64,000 nucleotides of DNA from Gymnopus androsaceus JB14. Taxonomy: Eukaryota > Basidiomycota > Agaricomycetes > Agaricales > Omphalotaceae. Positions 47,642 through 58,406 of this stretch are shown here, piece by piece. Both the position numbers and the translations under genes were made by a program. Position 1 is the first letter of the stretch, and each line of letters opens with the position of its first letter. The stretch spans positions 62,001-126,000 of the forward strand of contig ML769496.1 of NCBI GenBank assembly GCA_009733575.1, given 5' to 3'. A model generated the notes under the pieces. The model was not told the DNA's origin and ran no database searches. It worked only from the letters and a program-made list of their open reading frames with translations.

Positions 47642-49820
47642 CTACTCTGACCAGTACTTGGTAAGCTTTGGAATATTCATTGTTGCCTTCTGCAGTTCCT
47701 TAGCTGCATTTGCATCCTTTTCACGCAGAACAACGACCAAGCCATCTGAATATGGTGCTTCGTTTGAGGCGTTTTCCAATGCTGCACGAGTGGGAGACAC
47801 TGTGCCATGGATATCCTGACCATCAAACCACCTGTTTTTTCAATTAGATGAATTCAATGAGATGAGAGCAAGAAATCTCACCAAATACAGCCCAACTTTG
47901 TATAAATAATAATTCCCCATCTTGCATAGCAGAAGTTGTAGTGGTTCGGATTACCATCTTTGGCAGTTTGGAGACTGATGGTGTAGGAGCGATCACGGTC
48001 AGAATGCAATGGAGCAATGTAGTTCCAACAGTAGAACAAGTTTAGACCATGTTGACCAACCGGTAGTGTACCAGCATCTTCAGCAGATGTGATCATGGCA
48101 TTGGCTACCTCCCGAGCAGACTGTTTCACAACTTGTAAAACCAATCCATTATCCTAAACTAATGTCAGTTCTAGAACAAATTTGATAGATAAAATACCTA
48201 CAATTCCCATGCGGAATAGATTTTGCACGTACTGGTCTGCAATCTGTTTGTCAATTATTGCACCACTACCAATCCGACTTGGGCCATATGGATTGCCATA
48301 TCCACTGCCCACAGCTCCTCCCTTCGGTTGACAGAATCCCGCAGCTGCCATTTTACCATAGTCCATTTTTTGAAAAGCATTGCCACGCGTAACATTTTGA
48401 GCATTTTTTTTGAAGTGATTGTGGTTGTCCTGGATTATTCTAAAAAATTCTGGGCTGAGGCCATCATAAGTAACCCCACCAATTTCCTCATTGGTATCAT
48501 CATCAATGAAATGAGTAATGTCACGTTTGCAGTGAGGATCCAGATCAGTACGAGCATGAATGTGATGCTCAATACCAGGAGCAGGAAGATCTCTGATGTG
48601 GACACTCTCCATTTTGACTTTTTCCTACCAAAGTATTAATGGTGTTTAAATGAAAGATATTTTTACTTACATTATAAACATATGGGATTTGGTTAGGATT
48701 GTCAAAGTCACGAAGCAGCTTTTTGTCAACACTGGTTGCATCACGAGCAGTGACCCGGATATAGCGCTGACATTGCTGTGCCTGAGGTAGATTTTGGCAA
48801 AACTCACACTTGGTGCGGCCCAGCTTATTCAAACTCCTATCTGCTTTCTTGAGTGTAGAGGTAAAGTGGGAGGTGTGCTCCATGACTGAATGGAGGATGG
48901 GATTTTCTTCCTTGACAAAGTCAGGAATACGATCATTCCTGCAGAAAGCACATAGTTTGCTGTAGACATCCAGGATATTGTCTAGCATCTAGAGATATAT
49001 CATCATTGATAAATGACAATGTGGATAAGAAAGAAGAAATATACCATAAGCTGAGTACCTTTTGCACGCATTGATGGTACTAGAATCTCATTCCAGACTT
49101 TTTCAAAAGTTGCATATCTTGCAAATAAAAATACTGTTTCTGGCCGCCCCACGAAAGGGACAAACTGATTGATAAGGGTTAACAAGAAAGTTGAGTCGAT
49201 TTTATCCACCTAAACATAGACTGAAAAAAGAATCAAATTGGGAAATGTAGATGCACACTTTGTGAGGTAAAATTTGGTCCACAAACACTGTTGCAGGTGT
49301 ATAGCGTTGGAGCTCCCGAGCAACTTGGGATCCCCAGCGATGGGAGGCAAAGCGTTCTGCTAGAAGTGGATCTCTCTCCAAATGGATTGAGTTCATTATC
49401 TGAACCAAAACCGTGGCTAAGCCACTTTCCTAGAGAAATTCAGCTATAATATGCAACCACAAAACTTTTCAAAGACACACCTTAATGACTTGAGGTAAGA
49501 GAGGTTGAAGTTTAGTTGGTAGGAGCCGCAATTTCCTCAATGCACGCATTGCATTTCCCGGATCCTTCCAATCATCACCATAATCCTGAATTGGTGTAAG
49601 CATTTGTTTATACAGGCAGCAATATACTTACTCCTTTGCCGGAGACAAAATGTGCTTTAAAAACTTCCCCGATTTTCCTTAAAAAGTTGCACAGAGCTCT
49701 GGAATCCTGAAAATCGGCAGATGTCCAGGTTAAATATATCTTTGGAGTTTTTTTCCGTGCTTCCAGTAAAAAGTTTGGGTACTGAGTGATAAATTCTGGG
49801 TCAGACTCAATGTCGGACAT
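47642..49820 (-). CDS. Transposon-linked 2OG-Fe(II) dioxygenase-like protein (TET/JBP type), intact
   Basis: Eight exons: 49820-49632, 49585-49481, 49429-49259, 49209-49045, 48988-48671, 48624-48202, 48153-47882, 47831-47642. The sum is 1,833 nt, exactly 610 codons plus stop, with GT..AG at every junction. The N-terminal 450 residues are unrecognised, with two CxxC pairs (LCAFC, KCEFC) near residues 220-280. The C-terminus has PVGQHGLNLFYCWNY, LHSDRD (His507, Asp509), YNFCYARWGIII, WWFDGQDIHGTVSPTR (His556, Arg563): the HxD..H..R order of a double-stranded beta-helix dioxygenase. In basidiomycetes TET/JBP genes, which oxidise methylpyrimidines in DNA, are known to be spread by transposons, mainly KDZ type. 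The assignment to TET/JBP is by pattern memory and needs a profile search. Confidence 0.6.
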
Positions 49821-50175
49821 TGTAGGAGTAAGTTGAGAAGCGTTGTAAATTGGCGCTGAAATTGATCCGGGTTGTGGGAAACTTGTATTTGACTTTTGCT
49901 CGAACCACCATGTTGCCTACCATGGCACCCTCCAGCAATTCAACTGGTAGCATGGTTCTCTAGGTGCTGTATTTGTCTTCCCATACGCCGCGATGGCGCC
50001 CGGAAGTGCAGGTATAGCAACCTCCAGATCCTCACGCCTTACCAAGAAAAAGAGAACAAGAAGTCTCTTTGGAGCCTATCTCTGGCTCTCTACAGAATAC
50101 AACCTCAACCACATCGATGATAACGGTTCGTTTTACTCAAAATAGTGATCTAATAATTCAACTAATCCTTTGCAG
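49821..50175. other. Spacer upstream of the dioxygenase-like gene
   Basis: Promoter side of the minus-strand gene. It includes a 92-bp stretch (about 49938-50029) repeated inverted at 54716-54808. No gene of its own is recognised. Confidence 0.4.
49938..50029 (+). repeat. 92-bp inverted repeat, left copy
   Basis: Matches the reverse complement of 54716-54808 with about four mismatches, all transitions. Read in the inverted direction it is open (EVAIPALPGAIAAYG), so it may be a copied piece of a gene rather than a transposon end. Confidence 0.75.
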
Positions 50176-50709
50176 GACTCTTATTCTTCTTCCTCGTCAG
50201 CACTCAATATGCAAACTCCGGCAAAAAAGAACCGTATCCATCGTTCGCTGGATTCTACTGCTGAAGAAGACGGTGATACTCCTCGACGCCGCTCGAGATC
50301 TCGCTCTCGTTCTGAATCGAACGGCTCAGATCATACTCCTCCCACGAAAGGACTGGGTATCAACCCCGCGCATAGAGAACTTGGATTGGGAATGGACGGA
50401 ATATCTTCCTCCCCACCATCTTCGATGAAGATCAAGGTAAGGCAGATCAGCCAGGGCGTGGGGGATCTTACCTGGACTCGGAAGAAGCCGAGGATTGGCG
50501 CGAAGAGCACTAACGAGGATGAGGACGATCAAGGTCTAGGTCAAGATGAGGACAAGGACAAGATGAAGGGAGATGTCGATATCGATGACAAGAATATGGA
50601 ACTAGAACCACCGTCTTCATCCAAATCTTCGTCCGTCCCTTTGCCCTCGACCACTATCGCGACACCCATCCCCACGAAACCCGCGTTTATCGATACCGCG
50701 AACAACTAG
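50176..50709 (+). pseudogene. Unrecognised gene fragment, charged low-complexity protein
   Basis: An exon after a TTTGCAG acceptor, open to TAG at 50707-50709. It codes Ser-rich sequence, a basic RRRSRSRSRSE run, SMKIKVRQISQGVGDLTW, acidic DEDDQGLGQDED and a Pro/Ser tail. The basic run suggests a nuclear protein. No 5' exon is found, and a fragment of another gene starts 60 bp downstream, so it looks like a captured piece. Family not recognised. Confidence 0.35.
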
Positions 50710-50766
50710 TACGTTCAAGTTTCCTCGCCGATTATCTTTCCTGTTTATTCATCTGCTTCGTATAGT

Positions 50767-51400
50767 CAGAACGAAAGCTCGGAAGAATTTATCGGTGAAT
50801 GGATGGAGAAGCGCGGAAACCGTGACCAGATGGTTATTGCTACCGAGGTCAGTATTGACACTGTTACTGTGCTTACGTTCTAACATGTCTTACAGTTCAC
50901 GACCAACTTCAAAGCCGGTGATAACTCCATCAAGCAACGCGTCAACTACACCGGAAACAACGCTAAATCTCTGCACCTTAGTGTTGAGGCGAGCTTGAAA
51001 AAGCTCCGCACCGATTACATCGATATCCTCTACTTGCACTGGTGGGATTATGACACCAGTGTAGAGGAAGTCATGGACAGTTTGCATCACTTAGTCGCTT
51101 CTGGAAAGGTGGTTTATCTGGTACGTTGGGTCTATAGCACTTATTCTTATCATTAAACTGACTTCACACTTTGGTAGGGCATTTCGGATACTCCTGCCTG
51201 GATCGTCGCTCAAGCCAATCAATACGCTAGAGACCATGGAAAGACACCCTTTGTTATCTGATATCGGAGCCAAGAGTATTTCTGCGGGTACGTCTTTCTC
51301 TTTTTTCTTTGCTCAAGTTAGATGAGCTAACGGGGAATCCCTTCACGCAGTCGCTATCGCCTATGTAATGCAGAAAACTCTCTACTCGAGGAAGCGGATG
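50767..51400 (+). pseudogene. Aldo-keto reductase fragment (aryl-alcohol dehydrogenase type)
   Basis: Exon-like pieces with normal introns: EEFIGEWMEKRGNRDQMVIAT, then [59 protein letters not shown], stop, and after a deletion GAKSISA / VAIAYVMQKT. This is the AAD group of NADP-dependent aldo-keto reductases. The first quarter (with catalytic Asp and Tyr) and the stretch between ARDHGKTPF and GAKS are missing, and the catalytic Lys expected in 'IATK' is Glu (ATE), so it cannot be active. Introns are kept, so it was copied as DNA, not from mRNA. Confidence 0.75.
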
Positions 51401-51716
51401 ATATCACACCCATAGTCGAGTCGACCTCTTCTGAACTCCCAGCTTGTGCTGCTCTCCTACACCACACGCCAACGGAAACCGCAGTTCTTCACTGTGCCCT
51501 CTCCTCTAACCCTCCTCTTACATCTTCGAATCCCGTATCTGGTCCCTTTCCTGTACCCGTCCCAACGAACCAGGCAACGACTCAGGCTCCCCCAACTTGC
51601 CGTGTCACGAACCAAAAACAGGAAAGGTTTTGTTCCTCCCTGGCGCTGTCGAGACGTTTTCTTCACCGCGTCTGCAGCTTTATGGCCGTTGATGCAGTTG
51701 ATTCAGGGTTCCGCTC

Positions 51717-52490
51717 ATGATGGACGATGTTGCTATTGAGGACGAGACTGCAGAAGTACGGCAATCCCCGTCAAGCCTCCTTCCTTTACGACCGTCACGA
51801 CCTCTAGCCCTTTCACTCCCCTTCTCCCTGGCACTCGTCCGTCCACGCTGCACACAGTCGTCAAGTCCAAACTCAACACAATTGCCCAAGTACGCGTCTT
51901 TCAGCGCATCATCTTCATTGATGAAATTGACTCGTTTCTGCAGGAGAAATCTTCTGGAGACCATGAGGTCACGGCGATGATGAAAGCCGAGTTTATGACG
52001 TGCGCAACTTACTTTTCAACTCTGGGACTATTGCTGAACATTCGTTAGACTCTGGGATGGTCTCTTATCATCAACAGATCATATACTCGTTCTCGGTGCT
52101 ACAAATCGACCCAACGACATTGACTCTGCCATCTTCCGTTGATTACCGAACCGATTCAGCTGTCACTTTACCTGACTTTGACCAACGATTAAAGATCCTT
52201 ACATTGGTAAGTGCTATCGCTAGTCTTCATACTCCTCGCCTGATATCTTCCCTTAGATGCTCCACGACATCACTCCTTCGCCCGAGCTTTCACTCGAAAT
52301 TCTCGCTCGGGTCTCGGAAGGTCTCTCCGGCTCAGATCTAAAGGAAATGTGTCGCACTGCAGCAATGGTGCCAGTTCGAGAATACATGCGGGAGAACCTC
52401 TCTAATGGGGAAGTGTTGTTCTCCCTCTTCCGGCAACATCGTCCCTTGGTACGTCCCTTCCGGGTTTCTCTCTCCCATATAAACTCACCT
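51717..52490 (+). pseudogene. MSP1: MSP1/ATAD1-type AAA ATPase fragment
   Basis: Pieces of the mitochondrial outer-membrane AAA extractase: Walker [31 protein letters not shown], intron, [28 protein letters not shown], then a stop where the second Arg of the RR finger is expected (CGT TGA), a frame change, PDFDQRLKILTL, intron, and LEILARVSEGLSGSDLKEMCRTAAMVPVREY. Walker A and the N-terminal membrane anchor are not found. Introns are kept. A captured, decayed fragment, not the host's functional MSP1. Confidence 0.75.
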
Positions 52491-52953
52491 TTCGTTAACA
52501 GACTACGAACAACTTAGCCTCCACGTCGTCCACACGTCATTCTCCCGTAGCCACGCAGCCTGCAGCCCCAGTCCCTGCACCTTTCAAAGGCTCCGCTAGT
52601 AGCAACTCTGACCGATACCAGCAGCTCGGACAGCCTTGCCCACGAAAAAAAGGCTCGCAAAGCCAAACCCAATTCATCCATCGATGTTGATCGCTCCGCC
52701 TCTCTGGGACGCCTACAAACAATGCGGAAGTCATACCGCGTGTTGAAAATCTCTTGGGTGTTCCAGTCGTATCCTCTTGGTGCTAATACACTGCGCCAGA
52801 GTTCGCGTTGGAACCCTACAGGTTTGCTTATTGACGCCTGGACGGGCTCGTCGTCATCTGGTGGTGAGTCGTTGGCAGGGATAGTAGAAGTTTCACTGGG
52901 ATTGACTGTGCAACATCAGTAGCTTAAAACAGAAAGAACGACAACAAACAAAC

Positions 52954-53240
52954 CTTCTGAACGCTCTTCCTCGGCTTTGGTCGAGGATGTTGCACCTGAT
53001 ACCTATCCTCCTCAAACCCCCCTCCAAACTCCAAATACATCTTATCCGTCGGGTCGTCGCCTGAGCACAACAAATGCGTGACGCGGACGGGTTGTTTGAG
53101 GGCCTTGACGTAGGAACCACCGGATTTTGTGACGAGTTTGTTGATTTGGACTATGTCGGGGATGCCGGAGACGCAGAGGACGACGTGGATAAAGATTGGG
53201 AGACGGTGTTGGGTTATGCTTTGTTCGAGGTCGACGTCTT
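52954..53240 (-). pseudogene. BRCT-domain fragment (Dpb11/Rad4-like)
   Basis: One exon on the minus strand, ending at a GT donor (52953): VDLEQ start, CVSGIPDIVQINKLVTKSGG, SYVKALKQPVRVTHLLCSGD, TDKMYLEFGGGFEEDRYQVQ. The SGxxxxxxxxINKLVxxxGGxYxxxLxxxVTHL pattern is a BRCT repeat like those of Dpb11/Rad4/TopBP1. The rest of the gene is absent. It lies opposite to the neighbouring fragments, as in a shuffled patchwork. Confidence 0.55.
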
Positions 53241-53389
53241 CATGAGCGCATTGCAGTCACTACTTTCCGACAGCTTCTCCCTTCCTTTGTTTACACAAGA
53301 TGAACGCCAACATCTCCTTCGCTGAAGATCACATTCTCCTTTCCAAGCTTTACCGAAGCTATGTGTTTAGTCATATGCTGAAAGAAGGC

Positions 53390-54213
53390 TCGCAGGGAAG
53401 TGAAACATCCTGGAGCAGCAGTTACAGATGTGGAACGCCACAATACCACTCGTCGTCGTGAAAATGTGCGCTTTCATTCCCTATTCAATTCCATGTATTA
53501 ACTCCTCTTCTTTTGTTATCCAGCTTGGCGATAACCGCATTCAGCATTTGAAGGATCAAGGCTACCGTGAACAGGTAATAAAGCTCGTAAAGGAACCTGA
53601 ACGCTAACTCTGATGATGAGCTTGATCCAAATGCTCCACCTGGTGTGTTCAGTATCGCATAAAGGCAAAGCCTGAGCGGTCTGATCTGGCGGACTGCGTT
53701 TCTTCGCTATGAGGATAAGATTCGTAGAATGAACCAGAGTGTGCGGCTTAAAGGAGGCCAACGGTATGATCTCTGCTTTCTCTTCCTCTCTCAAACTATA
53801 ACTAACATCATCTCTAGAATGGAGCGCACCCGCATTGTTGACCCTCAAATTCAATGCACCTTCTTTTACCAACCGTCCGAAGAATGTACCGATTGACTAT
53901 TTCTCTCCCTTGGTACTACAACAACGTCCTTACTCTTCGTGAACGTGCCGTGTATATGAACAATGGTGTTGCCTTGCCAATGCCACAGCATTGCCAGAGT
54001 GAAGCTGATATTCGACGTTGGAAGAAGCTGAACACGAAGAAGTTCATGGAAGAATACGGAAACGAGGTATTGGATCAGTATGATATTCCCACAGAGGAGG
54101 AGCTTGAGCGTCTGGATAGAAATGAAGACACTGATAATGAAGCTGATGAGGATGACGAGGATGATGAGGACTTTACTGACAGTGAAGATGAGGCTGCAGA
54201 CGGTGACACATGA
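53390..54213 (+). pseudogene. Unrecognised spliced gene remnant with acidic C-terminus
   Basis: Pieces joined by plausible introns: KHPGAAVTDVERHNTTRRREN, LGDNRIQHLKDQGYREQ, YRIKAKPERSDLADC, DKIRRMNQSVRLKGGQR, then RERAVYMNNGVALPMPQHC, IRRWKKLNTKKFMEEYGNEV, and an Asp/Glu-rich tail ending TGA at 54213. Stops and frame changes interrupt the middle. Could be from a transposon or a host gene; not recognised. Confidence 0.35.
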
Positions 54214-54429
54214 ATGCTAATCTTGTTCAATAGTTTCATTTATTTACTCTTTCACTTGTAGAGCATTCAGCACTTATATATAAAGTTCTATAATCTTTTT
54301 TTTTTGCCTGAAACTGCCAAGATTGGCTCACGAAAAGGAAGGCAATTTATCCATGATACAGGTAAAAAATCCAGACTCTTCATGCTCCTTGGAATCGCTC
54401 ATGTTTCCTGCCGTCTTGTTAAGCCCGTT

Positions 54430-54655
54430 CTCAGATGCGTACAACAATGAGATAGTCGAAAGATGACTGGACTTGCACATGAGGTAAAGCGGGTACGGGA
54501 ATCGATGGTTAAGGGATGCTGGTTGACATGGCGGCGGCTGCACAGGAAATGTGTACATCGATGAGATACTCGAGAGACGATTGGGCTTGCCCATGAGGTA
54601 AAGTGGGTACGGGAATCGATGGTCAAGGGATGTGGCTGACTTGGCGGGTGGCTGG
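54430..54655. repeat. Imperfect tandem duplication, about 115 bp
   Basis: Bases 54435-54540 and 54550-54655 share GATAC/GTCGA, GCACATGAGGTAAAG and GGGTACGGGAATCGATGG motifs at the same spacing. No coding meaning is seen. Confidence 0.65.
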
Positions 54656-54715
54656 ATAGGAACGATTTTTCGAGTTGGCCAAAAGACACCAATCCGACGA
54701 GGACACCATAGTTCC

Positions 54716-54808
54716 TCTGGAGGTTGCTATACCTGCACTTCCGGGCGCCATCGCGGCGTATGGGAAAACAGATACAGCACCCAGAGAACCATGCTACCAG
54801 TCGAATCG
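54716..54808 (-). repeat. 92-bp inverted repeat, right copy
   Basis: Partner of 49938-50029. It lies 180 bp left of the assembly gap. Confidence 0.75.
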
Positions 54809-54987
54809 TGCAATGGCCAGCGTAGTAGGCTATGTGGCGGTTCGAGCATAAGAAAAAACAAGTTTCCGTTTTTCCGCGAGGCTCGTGTGATCCGTTCTCC
54901 GATTTGATCTGATATTCATTGGAACGTCACAAGTTACGCACGTCGTCCTCAACCATCATCATCACATCTGGCTTCACGGAGACAACA

Positions 54988-55012
54988 NNNNNNNNNNNNN
55001 NNNNNNNNNNNN
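54988..55012. other. Assembly gap (25 N)
   Basis: A run of exactly 25 N, likely a scaffold join of unknown true size. Features on its two sides need not be adjacent in the genome. Confidence 0.98.
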
Positions 55013-55832
55013 TTTCGGACTTAAGGGCGGGATCCAGAAATCGATACTTGGTATTTATTGCATACAATACTGCTTTTTTATAACTGAAACTCTGTTCTAC
55101 TCACTGCATTCAATATGGATGCTACAAGCAGTTGGATTCCCCATGATCCCCTATGGTAATGCACTTGACTCTTTTGAAGTGAAATTTATCGGCAATTGTG
55201 TATGCTGATCAAGAGCCAAGATTGATGAAGTACACAGAATTGACACCAAAATAATGTGCATGGTTGGTAACTGTATTGATTGGGGGAACGCTATGAGCCC
55301 CGTAACCCGAGCCCCAAGGCCCAAGGGCCACGTCGAATTCGTCCTTTGGAAGAAATCGCCTCGAAGCCTAAAGTTACGGATTGCATGATACACCACCGCC
55401 TGCCCAGCGATCTTTCAGAATGCCAAGAGTTCGAAAGAGATGATCACAATAAAGCTGTTGAGCATTTTTTTGTTTGAGCACTTTTGGGGATAGCCATTTG
55501 GCGATGCATTCACAAAGTATGCGCATCGCAGCTCAAACTAAGGTCAAAGCTGGTTTTTGCCAAACGATTAGTGGCTGGGCGATTAATGGCTGGGCGTGAG
55601 ACATCATTCCATATTGTTCGTCAGACGTCATCGTGGTGGCGCAATTTTTCTACCTCGACAACGCCTCGCAGCAGCGGAGATTGAGAGAGTACATAAGCTT
55701 GGCCGTCTTACTCTTTGCTCTCACAGCTTTCCTAGCAACATGTCTGTCAAAACTCTCGATATCCAACGAGCCTCTCGCTAGTGATTCTATGGATCTATAC
55801 CGAGGCTTTCACCTTCCTTTGGCGGCTACCGG
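55013..55832. other. Spacer right of the gap
   Basis: No recognised gene. From 55633 a frame with one hydrophobic helix (LAVLLFALTAFLATCL) runs in frame into copy B of the Cys-rich protein unit; it may be the original upstream exon of that gene or chance. Confidence 0.35.
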
Positions 55833-57045
55833 GGAAAAAAGCACCACTCCCAACCTTCCCCCTCCTTACTCCGAATACCTTCACCAGCAGGAAGACCCGT
55901 CTTCAGCTCATGAATGCCACAACGCCAGCAGATGTCACTCTTCTAATCTTAAGCCGCGTTCTGCTACCAGTTGTACTGACTCTCGTTTCATTGGGGGGCA
56001 CTAGTCGCACTCTCATGCGTTTTGGACACTTTTTTCGGTGGAGAAGGTGCTGGAGGACTACTAAAACGTGCTACAGGCTCGACTACTTCAGGAAGTGGAA
56101 CTTTGTTAATCATAAACGTTAGCCATGTTCGATGTTCACATCTGTTCGCAAACTAACTTTTTATGTAGTCTATCTTATAATTGTCTTTGTCGGACTATTC
56201 TCTGTAGTGATCTTGGGCATCTGCTTGAGTGCATGGTGCTGTCGAGGTAAGCCTAATGAGCTCATGCGCCACGTTCCTCGAATTTACCTCCTATTAGGTT
56301 CCTTTGAAAACCCTCTCTGCTGTCCTTGTTACCTTTGCGCGTGCTGTGGTGGTCTAGGTGTGCATTTACCCCATTGTTCCTCCAAAAACATGGAAACATT
56401 AACTCCGCCTCATTTCTAGGCTGCTTGGAGTGTATTGCATGCGGTTTATGCGCCGAAGGAATCGAGCAAGCCTAAACACTGGTTAGCCTCCCATATACCC
56501 TTCTGCTCTTATCTTGTTCGTCGTGCCGCTGTGTTTTGCTTCTTGGACTTTTTTTGTATTCCTATTATCCCCTTGGTCGTACATTTAGTATCTCTCGTCG
56601 GTCATTTCATGTGCTTGCATTTTGTCGTCTTCGGACTAGTAGTATGTAGTGACAATCATCTTACATTTCTCCTTGCTGAAGTTTCATGCTTCTCGTCGGA
56701 CTTACATTCCTGTTCTGATGAATCAAGCCTATAGACTTATGAATTCAAGACTTAATTTTCCGACTCTCCTGGAAGCGGAATTAGAGAATAATATTTTTAC
56801 TAGTGCGTTTATCATAGCTTTACAGTTAGTATCCTGATTTGAACATGATTGTAAATCGTGGATGAAAGATTCTAGCCATTATGCCGAATGATATGAAGTC
56901 TCCGCCATCGAATGCCTGGAATGTACAAGACAGATGATTGCTGTGGGATACATTCCCTTTTTGCGACGTCCTCAGCGCTGATTTACTGATAAATGACCAT
57001 AGGGACTTACGACAATTGAGCTTGTTTGATACGGAACATAAGGGT
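55833..57045 (+). repeat. 1.2-kb inverted duplicate, copy B, with broken Cys-rich protein gene
   Basis: Counterpart of 40227-41442. The coding copy (55835-56475) lacks the ATG of copy A and has two added bases: AAGCCGCG for AAGCGCG near 55952 and GGGGGG for GGGGG near 55995. The first shifts the frame before the first membrane helix. The third intron donor is GTGTGC instead of GTATGT. Either a pseudogene or consensus errors. Confidence 0.85.
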
Positions 57046-58406
57046 GTCCCTTGACACGCGCCAGGTGTGTTTCCAACCATTGACACTGACAGGACGGTAT
57101 CCTTCCAGGCTTACACCAGCCTTCGATTTTATATAGAGGAGAGTCGCAAGGAAAAAAAAAATCGACTTCGCTCCATGCAGCATGCTTAATATTGCTTCAT
57201 GCCGTAGTGCCAGTGCGACGATTCATGTGGGCAATAAGGGCCTCGGAATCTCTGGAATATCGCCCGAAATAGCGCCATTTAGGGCCAGATTTGAGCGGCC
57301 ATAGTAGGCCATAGTTGATATAGTCGGACACGTTACTGTTACGCGTAGACGCTCAATAACCGTTCAGCGCTCAGCATCTTCTCTTCTACAACCAGCTTCA
57401 CAATAGAACGTGCTCGTCGCTACAATTCCATCTTACTTGCTCACCAATTGCACGTTAATTTCGCTCGACTCTCTTGGCATAGAATAAATGTGGAATAGAG
57501 AAATGGCCTGGAGTTTTGTGAGAAGAAGCTAAGCCTTGTATCGTGTATCTCCAGAAGCAACAGCAGGAACACTCAATAAACACTGCTGTACGGCGGCTCA
57601 AAATCGTATTCTGTGGCCAGAACATTCCTCGTGGTGCATTTATTCCGATTTCTTCTTGCGAAAAAATTTCGGGAATCGGTATACTTTTGACGACAACTAG
57701 CACTCAGTTTGGGTGAGTTTTTCACCAGACGAAATCGTTCATTCCTTATCCTATGTGATTACTAGCGTCACTAACCTTGTTTTAGAACCTCTTCAGTCCT
57801 TCGCAGCGTCTGGTTTTGGTATCAAGTCCGAACTAGTGTTATAAGCTATACTTCAACGTTGCGGGCTATGGGACAGTCTTGCTGGTTCCTGATTTTCGCT
57901 TCTCTCCAGGTTCCGGCGCAGTATCTTCGTTCTTTTGCAACTCAGACGTCTCACTAAACTCGGGAACCGTCGAAGGCGAGCAACAACAATAGATGGCATT
58001 GCGTCTACAGCCTCTACAGCCTCAACTTCGAATTCAATTGAAACTAGTTAAGCCCCTTGCTTGTATCGCTCAACCAATGTTGCCCTCCTTCACGTTCCCA
58101 TCCCGGTGACCATTCTTCCAAGATAGATTCATTACATTGTTCAAGGTAGTGTGATTCTACTCTGTCTCAAATATTAACGCGTTTTGTACCTTGTCATTTT
58201 CAGGAGTGTTTATCTTCCCGGTCTCGAGCTGTATCCTCCATGTCGCGTGAGTGGAGTTTTGTCCAGTGACGTCCGTGCCAGCCCCTGTGACCAGCACAAA
58301 ACAGTCTGCTGAGCTATCTCAGACCGACATGACTTCAGGAACAGCTAGAAAATGGGGGGGTATATAACCGAGTCTCTCCAACTCCCCCATTCATCAATTG
58401 CCCTCC
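57046..58406. other. Spacer and promoter of the carboxylesterase gene
   Basis: No gene is recognised. A TATA box (TATATAA, 58361-58367) follows a run of G and lies 40 bp before the esterase ATG. Confidence 0.5.
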
